A stretch of 57,438 nucleotides of DNA, taken from Pseudomonadota bacterium. GTDB taxonomy: Bacteria; Pseudomonadota; Alphaproteobacteria; Sphingomonadales; Sphingomonadaceae. Numbering within the stretch: the stretch's first letter is position 1; each line of letters begins with the position of its first letter. Positions 50,221 to 57,438 of this stretch are shown here, piece after piece. Position numbers and translations under genes: made by a program. The stretch is from assembly GCA_021847605.1 (NCBI GenBank), contig JAJZQN010000027.1, positions 1 to 57,438 on the forward strand, in the 5' to 3' direction. The notes under the pieces were generated by a model. The model searched no databases, was not told the origin of the DNA, and saw nothing but the letters and a program-made list of their open reading frames with translations.

Positions 50221-51816
50221 ATGGCCAAGATTAACCGTATCCATACGATCCTGATGGCGAGCTGCGCCTGTGTAGGCCTTAGCGCCTGCGGCGCCGACGA
50301 CATCGCTTCGCCGGGCGAAGGCACTATTGTCATCCCCGCGCCGACCCCGACGCCGACCCCCACTCCGACGCCGACGCCAACCCCTACTCCAACGGCCGTA
50401 ACCCCGGCTGCCGCCTGCCCGACCATCTCGGGCAGCGTCCAGCTGACCGACGCCGGCACCATCAGCGATGGCACCAACACGTGGCGCAACTGCGCCTTCC
50501 CGGCGCGCTTCACCAGTTCGACCGCCATTTCCAAGCAGGCCGGCGTCATCTACTCGATGCCCGGCCGCGTTGACGTCGGCACCGATCAGGGTGCTGCCAG
50601 CACCGGTAACAATGTGACGCTGACGATTGATCCGGGCGTCACCATCTTCGCCGGCACCGGCAACACCTTCCTGGCGGTCAACCGCGGCAACCGCATTAGC
50701 GCCGTGGGCACCGCCAGCCAGCCGATCATCTTCACCAGCCGCGAAAACGTGCTGGGCACCAGCACCGACCAGTCGTCGGGCCAGTGGGGCGGCGTCGTGC
50801 TGCTCGGCCGTGCGCGTATTACGGACTGTCAGGCACCGGCCGCCGCTCCCGGCACCACCGCTTGCGAACGCGACACCGAAGGCGCCAGCAACGCCCTTTA
50901 TGGCGGCGCAGCCGATGACGACAATTCGGGCCGCATGTCCTATGTTCAGATCCGCTATTCCGGCTTCGTCCTCTCGGGCGCCAGCGAGCTTCAGGGTCTG
51001 ACCCCCTCGGGCGTCGGCACCGGCACGCAGCTTGACCATATCCAGGTCCACAACAGCTCGGACGACGGCATCGAAATCTTCGGTGGATCGGTTCACCCGC
51101 GCTATCTGGTCCTGACCGGCAACGAAGACGACAATCTAGACACCGACGTCGGCTATCGCGGCACCGTTCAGTTCCTGCTAAGCATCCAGCGCGAAGGCAA
51201 TAACATCGGTGACGGCTTCCTCGAAACCGACTCCAACGGTGGCTCGGCCTCGAACAATGGCGAAGACGCCCTGCCACGTCAGTACCTCAAGGTGGCCAAC
51301 TTCACCGCCATCAACCGTTCGACCACGGGCAGCAACGCAGCCGCCATGCTGGCGCGGGGCGGCGCAGACGTCGCTCTGGTCAACGGTCTGGTCGTCAGCC
51401 CGACCCAGACCTGCCTGCGCATCGACAGCACCACCACGACCCGCGCGGCCGACACCGCGCTTCAGGATGCCGGCGCACCGCGTTACATCTCGGTCGCGAT
51501 GCAGTGCCTCGCCGCTACGCCCTTCTCGGGCAGCCGCGGCGTCGATGCTGCCACCGTCCGCTCGATCTTCACCGCTGGCGCAAACAGTACGATCAGCTAC
51601 ACCCCGTCGCTGAGCAGCCTGTTCATCAACGGTGCGACCGAAACCGCGCTGGTGGCCACCGATCCCAAGACGATCGACAGCAATTTTGCCACGACCAACT
51701 ATGTCGGCGCCGTCCGTGACAGCAGCGACACCTGGTATGCTGGCTGGACCTGCAACTCGGTGACGGCAAACTTCGGCACCGCCAGCCGGAATTGCACCGC
51801 CATCCCGACGACCTGA
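50221..51816 (+). CDS. Beta-helix-like outer lipoprotein paired with a TonB receptor
   Basis: A 531-residue lipoprotein of unknown function. The lipobox is LSAC with the lipidated Cys23. A flexible linker of nine Pro-Thr repeats (about 41-58) precedes a Gly/Asn/Thr-rich body with recurring short strands (VTLTIDPGVTIFAG, AVGTASQPIIFTSREN, QWGGVVLLGRA, HIQVHNSSDDGIEIFGGSV), suggesting a right-handed beta-helix. Several Cys (TDCQAP, TACERD, QTCLRI, MQCLA, TCNSV) may form disulfides. The ATG at 50221 follows GGAGACGAC. It lies 90 bp before a TonB-dependent receptor, and such pairs suggest a surface capture protein feeding the receptor. The ligand is unknown. Confidence 0.82.
   Translation: MAKINRIHTILMASCACVGLSACGADDIASPGEGTIVIPAPTPTPTPTPTPTPTPTPTAVTPAAACPTISGSVQLTDAGTISDGTNTWRNCAFPARFTSSTAISKQAGVIYSMPGRVDVGTDQGAASTGNNVTLTIDPGVTIFAGTGNTFLAVNRGNRISAVGTASQPIIFTSRENVLGTSTDQSSGQWGGVVLLGRARITDCQAPAAAPGTTACERDTEGASNALYGGAADDDNSGRMSYVQIRYSGFVLSGASELQGLTPSGVGTGTQLDHIQVHNSSDDGIEIFGGSVHPRYLVLTGNEDDNLDTDVGYRGTVQFLLSIQREGNNIGDGFLETDSNGGSASNNGEDALPRQYLKVANFTAINRSTTGSNAAAMLARGGADVALVNGLVVSPTQTCLRIDSTTTTRAADTALQDAGAPRYISVAMQCLAATPFSGSRGVDAATVRSIFTAGANSTISYTPSLSSLFINGATETALVATDPKTIDSNFATTNYVGAVRDSSDTWYAGWTCNSVTANFGTASRNCTAIPTT
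50341..50394 (+). repeat. Imperfect 6-bp microsatellite encoding (Pro-Thr)9
   Basis: Nine CCN-ACN codon pairs in a row within the lipoprotein linker. The codons vary, so it is not a perfect simple repeat, but its length may still vary between strains. It separates the lipid anchor from the folded body. Confidence 0.85.
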
Positions 51817-51836
51817 TCGGACCCACGACCTCAACA

Positions 51837-51871
51837 GGGGCGGGGGAGCGTTGCTTGCGCTTCCCCGCCCC
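51837..51871 (+). terminator. Strong intercistronic hairpin between lipoprotein and TonB receptor
   Basis: GGGGCGGGGGAGCG (51837-51850) pairs with CGCTTCCCCGCCCC (51858-51871) apart from one mismatch. A modest T-rich tract (CTTTGCTCTGAATTTT) follows. Probably a partial terminator giving higher lipoprotein than receptor expression. Confidence 0.7.
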
Positions 51872-51906
51872 CTTTGCTCTGAATTTTCCCAAGGGGGACA
51901 CCTAGC

Positions 51907-54636
51907 ATGTCGAAGCCGCTCAGCCTGGCGCGCCTGCTCCTGATTTCAACCGCTTTGTCTGCTCCTGTTCTGGCGACACCAACCGCCTTGGCGCAGTCTG
52001 ACACAACAGCGGGCAGCGCGGGTGGGTCGATCACCCCCGGCGCGCCCGGCACGCCCAGCGGCATGCCCTCCGCCGCCGATCAGGCCGACGCCGAATCCGG
52101 CAATGTGGATGTCTCCATCCCCGGCGCCGACATCATCGTCACCGGCCGCCGCACCAGCAATATTTCGCAGTCCGCGCCGCAGGTCGTCAACGTCCTGTCC
52201 GCCGCCGATATCAAGCGCACGGGCGAAGGCGACATCGCCGGCTCGCTTCAGCGCGTCACCGGCCTGTCGGTCGTGTCGGGCGGCTATGTCTATGTGCGCG
52301 GCCTTGGCGATCGCTACTCGCTCGCCCTGCTGAACGGCTCGCCGCTTCCCAGCCCGGAACCTTTGAAGCGCGTCGTTCCGCTCGACATCTTCCCGACCAG
52401 CGTCATTGCATCGACACTGGTTCAGAAAAGCTACTCGGCCAATTTCCCCGGTGAATTTGGCGGCGGCGTCATCAACCTGACGACCAAGGCGATCCCGACC
52501 GAATCCTATCTGGAATTCGGCGTGGGCAGCTCTGCCAACACCGAAACGTCCGGCCAGATGGGCTACACCCATTATGGCGCCAAGTCCGACTGGACCGGCT
52601 TTGACGACGGCACGCGCGACGTACCCGGCCTGCTGAAGCAGGCAATCGGCAGCGGCATGGCCTTTTCCAACATGGATCGGTCTGATCTGCGCGCCATCGC
52701 CATGCAGTTCCAGAACAGCAACACCTCGGTCGTTCAGCGCACAAACAGCCTGCCGTTCAACTTCAATGGCACGCTCAACGCCGGCACCGCGTTCGACTTT
52801 GGCAGCGATGGCCGCATGGGCGTGATCGCCACCGCGTCGTACAGCAACAAGTGGCGCACCCGCTCCACCCTGCAACAGGCGTCGCTCGACGTGGCACAGG
52901 GCGCGGGCCGCGATTTCACGCAGGTCAGCACCGATAATGAAGTCACGGTCAACGGCCTGCTCGGCTTCGGGCTGGAATGGGGCGCGCAAAAGCTGCGCTG
53001 GACCAACCTCTACATCCGCGACACGCTGAAGCGCAGCGCGCTGGCCCTTGGCACCAACGACGGCCAGATTCAGGGCGCCGATTACATGAACCAGAGTACC
53101 GCCTGGTACGAACGTCAGTTGATCGACACCCAGATGGTCGGCGAATTCAAGCTGACCGACGCGCTCAGCCTGGACATGCGCGGCGGCTATGCCAATTCGC
53201 AGCGTGAGGCGCCCTATGAGCGCGAATTCACCTATGTCCGCACCAACGTTGCCACCACGACCGATCTGGTAGGCGATCGCTTCGTCAACGCACTCAATCG
53301 TCAGCGCGGCGATGCCTCGATCACCTTCAGCGATCTGAACGAAGACCTCTGGTCGGCCGGCGCCGATCTCAGCTACAAATTCTCGCCGGCGGTCACGCTG
53401 ACGGCGGGTTACGCCTTCACGGATACGAAGCGTACCTCTTCGCGTTATGAATTCCATTATGACGCGACCAACCTGCCGCTCGCCGTGCAGCAGTTGCGCC
53501 CCGACTATCTTTTGTCGGACGCCTCGATCCAGCTCTATGACATCAGCCTGCTTGAATTTTCGGGCAATTACCCGGTCTATGACGCGGCTCTGCGCGTCCA
53601 CGCCGGCTATGGTCAGATTCAGGCCGAACTCGTGCCGGGTGTCAGCGTCAATGCCGGCGTCCGTTATGAAAAAGGCGACATGTCGGTCACGGGCATCGAC
53701 GTCTACAATACCGGCGCCACCCCCTTCAATCAGATCAAGCGCGATTACTGGCTCCCCGCCGTCACCGTCACGGTGGAAGCGGCCAAGGGTCTGCAATTCC
53801 GTGCGAGCGGTTCGAAGACGATTGCCCGTCCCCAGTTCCGCGAACTCATCTCGCAACCCTTCCTCGACACCGAATCCAACCGTTTCTATCGCGGCAACCC
53901 CTATCTTCAGGACAGCCAGCTCTGGAACGCGGAAGCGCGCGTCGAATGGTATATGGGCCGTGATGAGCGCCTGACTGCGGCGGGTTTCTTCAAAAAGATC
54001 GACAATCCGATCGAAACCTTCACCACCATCACCGACACCTATAATGTCACCACCAGCTTCGCCAACGCACCCGAAGCGACATTGTGGGGCTTCGAACTGG
54101 AAGCGCAGAAATATATCCCGCTGGATGGCTGGGATTCCGATTTCTTCGCCAGCCGCCGTATCGCCCTGATCGGCAACTACACCTATACCCAGTCGAAGCT
54201 GAAGGTGAAGGACGGGGATACGACCATCCCCTATACCTACACCACCGGCGACCTCCCGGCGGCGTCCGACTATTTCCTGAACGGCGTACCGCTCACGGGC
54301 CAGTCGGATCATCTGGTCAATCTGCAACTGGGTCTGGAGGATACGGACAAGCTGTCGCAGCAAACGCTGCTGCTCACCTACGCCAGCCCCCGCGTCACCA
54401 GCCGTGGTCCCAATCTTCAGCCTGACATCAAGGAAAAGCCCGGCTTCACGCTGGACTTCGTCGCGCGTCAGGGCGTGAAGCTGCCGGGCGGCATCAACAG
54501 CGAATTCAAGTTCGAGGCGCGCAACATCACCGGCCGCAAATTCCAGGAATATCAGCAGGCCGGCGATACGAAGGTTTTTTATAATCGGTACAAGATCGGC
54601 ACCACCATCGCCGCATCCATGACCATCGCCTTTTGA
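51907..54636 (+). CDS. TonB-dependent receptor
   Basis: A 909-residue outer-membrane active transporter. Signal peptide about 1-30 (LLLISTALSAPVLATPTALAQ). A TonB-box-like segment DIIVTGRR is near residue 80. The plug domain includes VNVLSAADIKRTGEGDIAGS and GGYVYVRGLGDRYSLALLNG. The C-terminal barrel ends with the typical phenylalanine (SMTIAF). The plug has the PSPEPLKRVVPLDIFPTSV and FPGEFGGGVINLTTK stretches of the sphingomonad/Caulobacter TBDR group. It follows the lipoprotein gene and ends in a strong terminator. The substrate is unknown; phosphate-linked or carbohydrate ligands are possible from context only. Confidence 0.95.
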   Translation: MSKPLSLARLLLISTALSAPVLATPTALAQSDTTAGSAGGSITPGAPGTPSGMPSAADQADAESGNVDVSIPGADIIVTGRRTSNISQSAPQVVNVLSAADIKRTGEGDIAGSLQRVTGLSVVSGGYVYVRGLGDRYSLALLNGSPLPSPEPLKRVVPLDIFPTSVIASTLVQKSYSANFPGEFGGGVINLTTKAIPTESYLEFGVGSSANTETSGQMGYTHYGAKSDWTGFDDGTRDVPGLLKQAIGSGMAFSNMDRSDLRAIAMQFQNSNTSVVQRTNSLPFNFNGTLNAGTAFDFGSDGRMGVIATASYSNKWRTRSTLQQASLDVAQGAGRDFTQVSTDNEVTVNGLLGFGLEWGAQKLRWTNLYIRDTLKRSALALGTNDGQIQGADYMNQSTAWYERQLIDTQMVGEFKLTDALSLDMRGGYANSQREAPYEREFTYVRTNVATTTDLVGDRFVNALNRQRGDASITFSDLNEDLWSAGADLSYKFSPAVTLTAGYAFTDTKRTSSRYEFHYDATNLPLAVQQLRPDYLLSDASIQLYDISLLEFSGNYPVYDAALRVHAGYGQIQAELVPGVSVNAGVRYEKGDMSVTGIDVYNTGATPFNQIKRDYWLPAVTVTVEAAKGLQFRASGSKTIARPQFRELISQPFLDTESNRFYRGNPYLQDSQLWNAEARVEWYMGRDERLTAAGFFKKIDNPIETFTTITDTYNVTTSFANAPEATLWGFELEAQKYIPLDGWDSDFFASRRIALIGNYTYTQSKLKVKDGDTTIPYTYTTGDLPAASDYFLNGVPLTGQSDHLVNLQLGLEDTDKLSQQTLLLTYASPRVTSRGPNLQPDIKEKPGFTLDFVARQGVKLPGGINSEFKFEARNITGRKFQEYQQAGDTKVFYNRYKIGTTIAASMTIAF

Positions 54637-54657
54637 TCGATCCGATCGGCAGCTTCG

Positions 54658-54693
54658 GGGGCCGGATCGCCACGCGCGATCCGGCCCCTTTTT
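54658..54693 (+). terminator. Intrinsic terminator of the TonB receptor gene
   Basis: GGGGCCGGATCG (54658-54669) pairs perfectly with CGATCCGGCCCC (54677-54688), followed by TTTTTCTTT. Textbook Rho-independent terminator. Confidence 0.93.
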
Positions 54694-54851
54694 CTTTAGC
54701 CCCTGCCTGCGCGCCCCTGCGCGCGGCCTGCAATTGCACCCCCGCCCATATTGCTCTATGGGCCAGCGCGAGCAGCCCCGGCACCCGCTGATCCTTTCCG
54801 ATTCGCGTTTGCCGGGGTCTATTGTTTTTGAAAAAGAAGACAGGAACGCGC

Positions 54852-55634
54852 ATGGCCCGTCGCCGCCAGATTTACGAAGGCAAGGCAAAGATCCTTTACG
54901 AAGGCCCGGAGCCTGGCACCATCATCCAATATTTCAAGGATGACGCCACCGCCTTCAATGCCCAGAAAAAGGGCACTATTTCCGGCAAAGGCGTGCTGAA
55001 CAACCGTATCTCCGAGCATATCTTCACCCTGCTCGGTCAGATCGGCGTGCCGACCCATTTCATCCGCCGCCTGAACATGCGCGAACAGCTGGTTCGTCAG
55101 GTCGAAATCGTGCCGATCGAAGTCGTCGTGCGCAACGTCGCTGCCGGATCGCTCAGCAAGAAGCTCGGCATTGAGGAAGGCACGCAGCTTCCCCGCACCC
55201 TGATCGAATATTGCTACAAGGATGACGCGCTGGGAGACCCGCTGATCTCCGAAGAGCATATCGCCTGCTTCGGCTGGGCTACGCAGGAAGAGATGCACGA
55301 CATTGCCGACATGGCAATCCGCATCAACGACTTCATGTGCGGTCTGTTCGCCGGCATCGGCATCCGCCTGATCGACTTCAAGCTGGAATTCGGCCGTCTC
55401 TATGATGGCGATTTCAGCCGCATCATTCTGGCCGACGAAATCAGCCCGGATGGCTGCCGTCTGTGGGACATGGCCACCAACGAAAAGCTGGACAAGGATC
55501 GATTCCGCCGCGATCTGGGCGGCGAAGTCGAAGCCTATCAGGAAGTGGCGCGCCGTCTGGGCCTCATGCCCGAAGGTCTGGATACCACTGTCCTCGACCT
55601 CGACACCCATCGCAAGAAGCGCGAGAAGGACTAA
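54852..55634 (+). CDS. purC: Phosphoribosylaminoimidazole-succinocarboxamide synthase
   Basis: SAICAR synthetase of de novo purine biosynthesis: ATP-dependent ligation of aspartate to CAIR. It has 260 residues from ATG 54852 ([19 protein letters not shown]), with the [12 protein letters not shown]-binding start. Signatures are [20 protein letters not shown] at about 85-105 and [10 protein letters not shown] with [15 protein letters not shown] at about 175-210. An upstream in-frame ATG at 54822 gives a longer start but lacks family support. A terminator follows. The window shows no purS/purQ neighbours, which in many alphaproteobacteria come next. Confidence 0.97.
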   Translation: MARRRQIYEGKAKILYEGPEPGTIIQYFKDDATAFNAQKKGTISGKGVLNNRISEHIFTLLGQIGVPTHFIRRLNMREQLVRQVEIVPIEVVVRNVAAGSLSKKLGIEEGTQLPRTLIEYCYKDDALGDPLISEEHIACFGWATQEEMHDIADMAIRINDFMCGLFAGIGIRLIDFKLEFGRLYDGDFSRIILADEISPDGCRLWDMATNEKLDKDRFRRDLGGEVEAYQEVARRLGLMPEGLDTTVLDLDTHRKKREKD

Positions 55635-55640
55635 AAGAAG

Positions 55641-55667
55641 GGCCGGCCATAGCGCCGGCCTTTTTTT
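55641..55667 (+). terminator. Intrinsic terminator of purC
   Basis: GGCCGGC (55641-55647) pairs with GCCGGCC (55654-55660), followed by seven T. Begins 7 bp after the purC stop. Confidence 0.93.
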
Positions 55668-55701
55668 ACATGGTGTTTTTTACATGGCGTTGCCAGCTTC
55701 G

Positions 55702-55732
55702 CTCCGTTCGTTTCGAGCGCAGTCGAGAAACG
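55702..55732. repeat. Dispersed palindromic repeat copy
   Basis: CTCCGTTCGTTTCGAGCG and the following CAGTCGAGAAACG match the family at 6238, 33775 and 40083. A decayed second arm (GCTCGAACCAAACGAA) lies near 55750. Located between convergent purC and TauE genes. Confidence 0.8.
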
Positions 55733-55780
55733 CCGCTATGGCAACACGCTCGAACCAAACGAATGGCGATCTGCTGTGGA

Positions 55781-56533
55781 TCAACCTACCACAGCATCCG
55801 CAACCAGCTTCACCCCCAACAGCACCATCATCACATAGATGAACGTGTAAAAACGCGCCGGATCGACCTTGCGCACCAACACCACCCCGGCAAAGGTCGA
55901 CGCGATCGCCACCGGCGCCAACATCGCCGTCGCCGTCAGATTTTCGCGCGTAAACTGGCCCAGCGCTGCATAGGCTGGCACCTTGATCCAGTTCATCGCC
56001 GCAAAGGCGATCGCCGTCGTCCCCACCAATATGTCGCGCGGCAATTTCTTGGGCAGCACCCACATCTGAAACGGCGGCGCGCCCGCATGCGCAATCTGAC
56101 TGGTGAAGCCGGTAACGACACCAAAGATCATGCCCACCCAGCCGGGCGAATTGGACGGCAACACGATCGCCCCGCCCCGCTCCACCCACAAGCGTTGCAG
56201 GCCAAAGATGATCGATATGGCACCCAGCGCGCCCAACACCGCGCTTTCCGGCACCTCCGCCGCGAAAAGATAGCCCAGCGCCACGCCCGCCGCCATGCCG
56301 GGCAGCATCACCCGCAATATCCCGCCATCCCAACTGCGGCGAAATGCCCAGACACTCACGGCGTCCTGCATGATCAGGATAGGCAGCATGATCGCCGCAG
56401 CGCGCACCGGATCGATGGCCAGCGCCAAAATCGGCATGGCCAATGCCCCCACCCCGGCAAATCCCCCCTTGGCCAGTCCGGATATGACGACGGCGACGAT
56501 GGCACAGCCATAATAGAAATAATCGGGATGCAT
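55781..56533 (-). CDS. TauE/SafE family membrane permease
   Basis: A 250-residue polytopic inner-membrane protein of the sulfite exporter TauE/SafE family. Two repeated half-domains are visible: the first with ISGLAKGGFAGVGALAMPIL near residues 17-36, the second with FGVVTGFTSQIAHAGAPPFQ at about 137-156. About eight TM helices are predictable by eye. Members move small anions such as sulfite or organosulfonates, but the substrate cannot be set here. Start ATG 56533 (MHPDYFYYGCAIV). Convergent with purC. Confidence 0.9.
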   Translation of the reverse strand: MHPDYFYYGCAIVAVVISGLAKGGFAGVGALAMPILALAIDPVRAAAIMLPILIMQDAVSVWAFRRSWDGGILRVMLPGMAAGVALGYLFAAEVPESAVLGALGAISIIFGLQRLWVERGGAIVLPSNSPGWVGMIFGVVTGFTSQIAHAGAPPFQMWVLPKKLPRDILVGTTAIAFAAMNWIKVPAYAALGQFTRENLTATAMLAPVAIASTFAGVVLVRKVDPARFYTFIYVMMVLLGVKLVADAVVG

Positions 56534-56674
56534 GCCATGCCCTTAGAACAGGGGAAAGCCGATGAAAATGGGCGACTGCGTAAGAACGGCCAGTGCCGTC
56601 TCGCTGCCCCCATCTCACCATGGCTGCCGCTATTCCAACGTCATCTCGTCCTTGAACCGGCCCCGCTTTTTATG

Positions 56675-56705
56675 ACTTAAATCGACCATTTGCGGACGTT
56701 TAAGT
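56675..56705. promoter_or_regulatory. Inverted repeat upstream of the secreted hypothetical gene
   Basis: ACTTAAA (56675-56681) and TTTAAGT (56699-56705) are exact complements 17 bp apart in the 227-bp divergent gap. The rest of the gap shows no clear feature. Candidate operator only. Confidence 0.3.
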
Positions 56706-56760
56706 TCCGTATGAAATCACCTCATTGCAGTCATTCGCGGTAGCAGGCACAAATCGTCCA

Positions 56761-57255
56761 ATGAGATTTCTCCGCCTTCTGCAATCCGGTTCGGTAGGCC
56801 TTCTGGTAGCATTGACGCCTCCCGCTGCCGCGCAGCCACAAGCCGTTTCAGAAGATTTTGTCCTTGGTGCATGGTCCGATCCCGCGACGTGCAACATCAA
56901 CAATGCTCAGTCGAAGACCGTGTCCGATGTACACCGCCAAGGTGCTGCTCTAAATGGACAGTGCGTTTCTATTGACGGATTTTGGATGACGCGGGCGATT
57001 TTCGGACGAGCCAGCGACGCAAAGAAAAAGCGTTCAAATGTAACAGCCACCTTGAACCGGAAGCGCGTAGGCATTTACGCCAAAGAAGACGTTCTTGATC
57101 GAGCGCCTTCAAAACCTTCATACGTCAGGCTTGTCGGGATAATCGACCAATGTGAAACTGCGTGGCCCGGAGCGATGATGGTGATGGGTTACTGCCACTA
57201 CACGGGAGGACCGATAATAAAGGTCTCCCAAGTGCTGCACGCCGATAGCGAGTAG
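56761..57255 (+). CDS. Secreted hypothetical protein with four cysteines
   Basis: Not recognised. A 164-residue product from ATG 56761 (MRFLRLLQSGSVGLLVALTP) with a signal peptide that ends near AAAQPQ. Four cysteines (PATCNI, GQCVS, DQCET, GYCHY) suggest two disulfides in an exported domain. No known motif. The mild GC drop and its position next to an insertion sequence suggest an accessory gene. An upstream frame start at 56725 would spoil the signal peptide and is rejected. Confidence 0.65.
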   Translation: MRFLRLLQSGSVGLLVALTPPAAAQPQAVSEDFVLGAWSDPATCNINNAQSKTVSDVHRQGAALNGQCVSIDGFWMTRAIFGRASDAKKKRSNVTATLNRKRVGIYAKEDVLDRAPSKPSYVRLVGIIDQCETAWPGAMMVMGYCHYTGGPIIKVSQVLHADSE

Positions 57256-57311
57256 GTCCGGTGATTGCGGCAGCTTTGCTCTTTCATGTGCCACAACCCG
57301 ACAGTCCGCTC

Positions 57312-57438
57312 TGAACCGCCCCGAGATTGCCGGAGGGCTTAACTCCTGAGAGTGAGGGTCTACGATGAGCAAGACGACGAACAAGTTCGCCCCTGAGGTT
57401 CGGGAGCGAGCGATCCGGATGGTACTGGATCACGAGGG
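57312..57438 (+). mobile_element. Left end of an IS3-family insertion sequence (cut by window edge)
   Basis: TGAACCGCCCCGAG at 57312 looks like the left terminal inverted repeat of an IS3-type element. The transposase reading frame starts about 53 bp inside it. The element continues beyond the window, so its right end and target duplication cannot be seen. Confidence 0.7.
57365..57438 (+). CDS. IS3-family transposase OrfA, N-terminal fragment
   Basis: Reads MSKTTNKFAPEVRERAIRMV then LDHEG, the usual N-terminus of IS3-group OrfA (helix-turn-helix transposase subunit). GAGGG lies 7 nt before the ATG at 57365. The window ends after 24 codons, so nothing can be said about integrity. In this family a programmed -1 frameshift with OrfB would produce the active transposase. 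Confidence 0.8.
   Translation, partial: MSKTTNKFAPEVRERAIRMVLDHE

Noticed and set aside
51946..54888. 980-codon open frame on the minus strand opposite the TonB receptor
   Set aside because: It is a shadow created by high GC at third codon positions; the translation has no recognisable domain and the plus-strand receptor is unmistakable.

Overview
The window looks like chromosomal DNA from a Sphingomonadaceae alphaproteobacterium (Sphingobium/Sphingomonas-like). This rests on high GC, the protein families present, a circularly permuted two-piece tmRNA whose tag reads ANDNEALAIAA, a TonB-dependent receptor of alphaproteobacterial style, and short palindromic repeats of the kind scattered through these genomes. 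The assignment is inference from content; no search was run.

Layout. 1-1518: a TadG-like gene without its 5' part, next to a perfect 18-bp inverted repeat. 1557-6171 (minus): alaS, an M24 peptidase and a GST. 6287-11699: malate synthase G (glcB), a divergent LysR regulator and the malic enzyme maeB. 11751-14443: an L,D-transpeptidase and a CHASE4 chemoreceptor. 14679-18598: a LysR/SDR divergent pair, a 2OG-Fe(II) dioxygenase and glutathione reductase. 18707-21877: pgi, then lepB-rnc. 21971-25903: sulfate assimilation operon cobA-DUF2849-cysI-DUF934-cysH. 25951-28605 (minus): acpP-fabF-mltG. 28812-35207: GT87-like membrane protein, phaZ, GST, M28 peptidase and GH27 alpha-galactosidase. 35251-47498 (minus): a complete 13-gene type II secretion operon, gspCDEFGHIJKLMNO. 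47689-49972: a prolyl-4-hydroxylase-like protein, a small secreted protein, ssrA (tmRNA) and a small TPR-like protein. 50221-54636: a beta-helix-like lipoprotein and a TonB-dependent receptor. 54852-57255: purC, a TauE/SafE permease and a secreted hypothetical protein. From 57312: the left end of an IS3-type insertion sequence, cut by the window edge.

The strongest unusual signal is inside the T2SS operon. Three pseudopilin genes (gspG, gspI, gspJ) carry in-frame tandem copies of one shared 33-bp (11-residue) unit. Each unit ends in a copy of the prepilin-peptidase recognition motif (A-E/Q-N/Q/H-G-F-T/M) and sits just before the real cleavage site. In gspG and gspJ, dispersed palindromic repeats have also been absorbed into the translated leader. 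Leaders that are normally about 6-15 residues become about 30-95 residues. In gspJ no ATG, GTG or TTG lies in frame between the repeats and the real site, so translation must apparently cross the array.

A second signal is a possible phosphate link. TGTCA-type 7-mers spaced 22 bp apart (two 11-bp steps, like a Pho box) lie upstream of gspC and again upstream of the lipoprotein/TonB receptor pair. This suggests, but does not prove, that secretion and outer-membrane uptake here share phosphate control.
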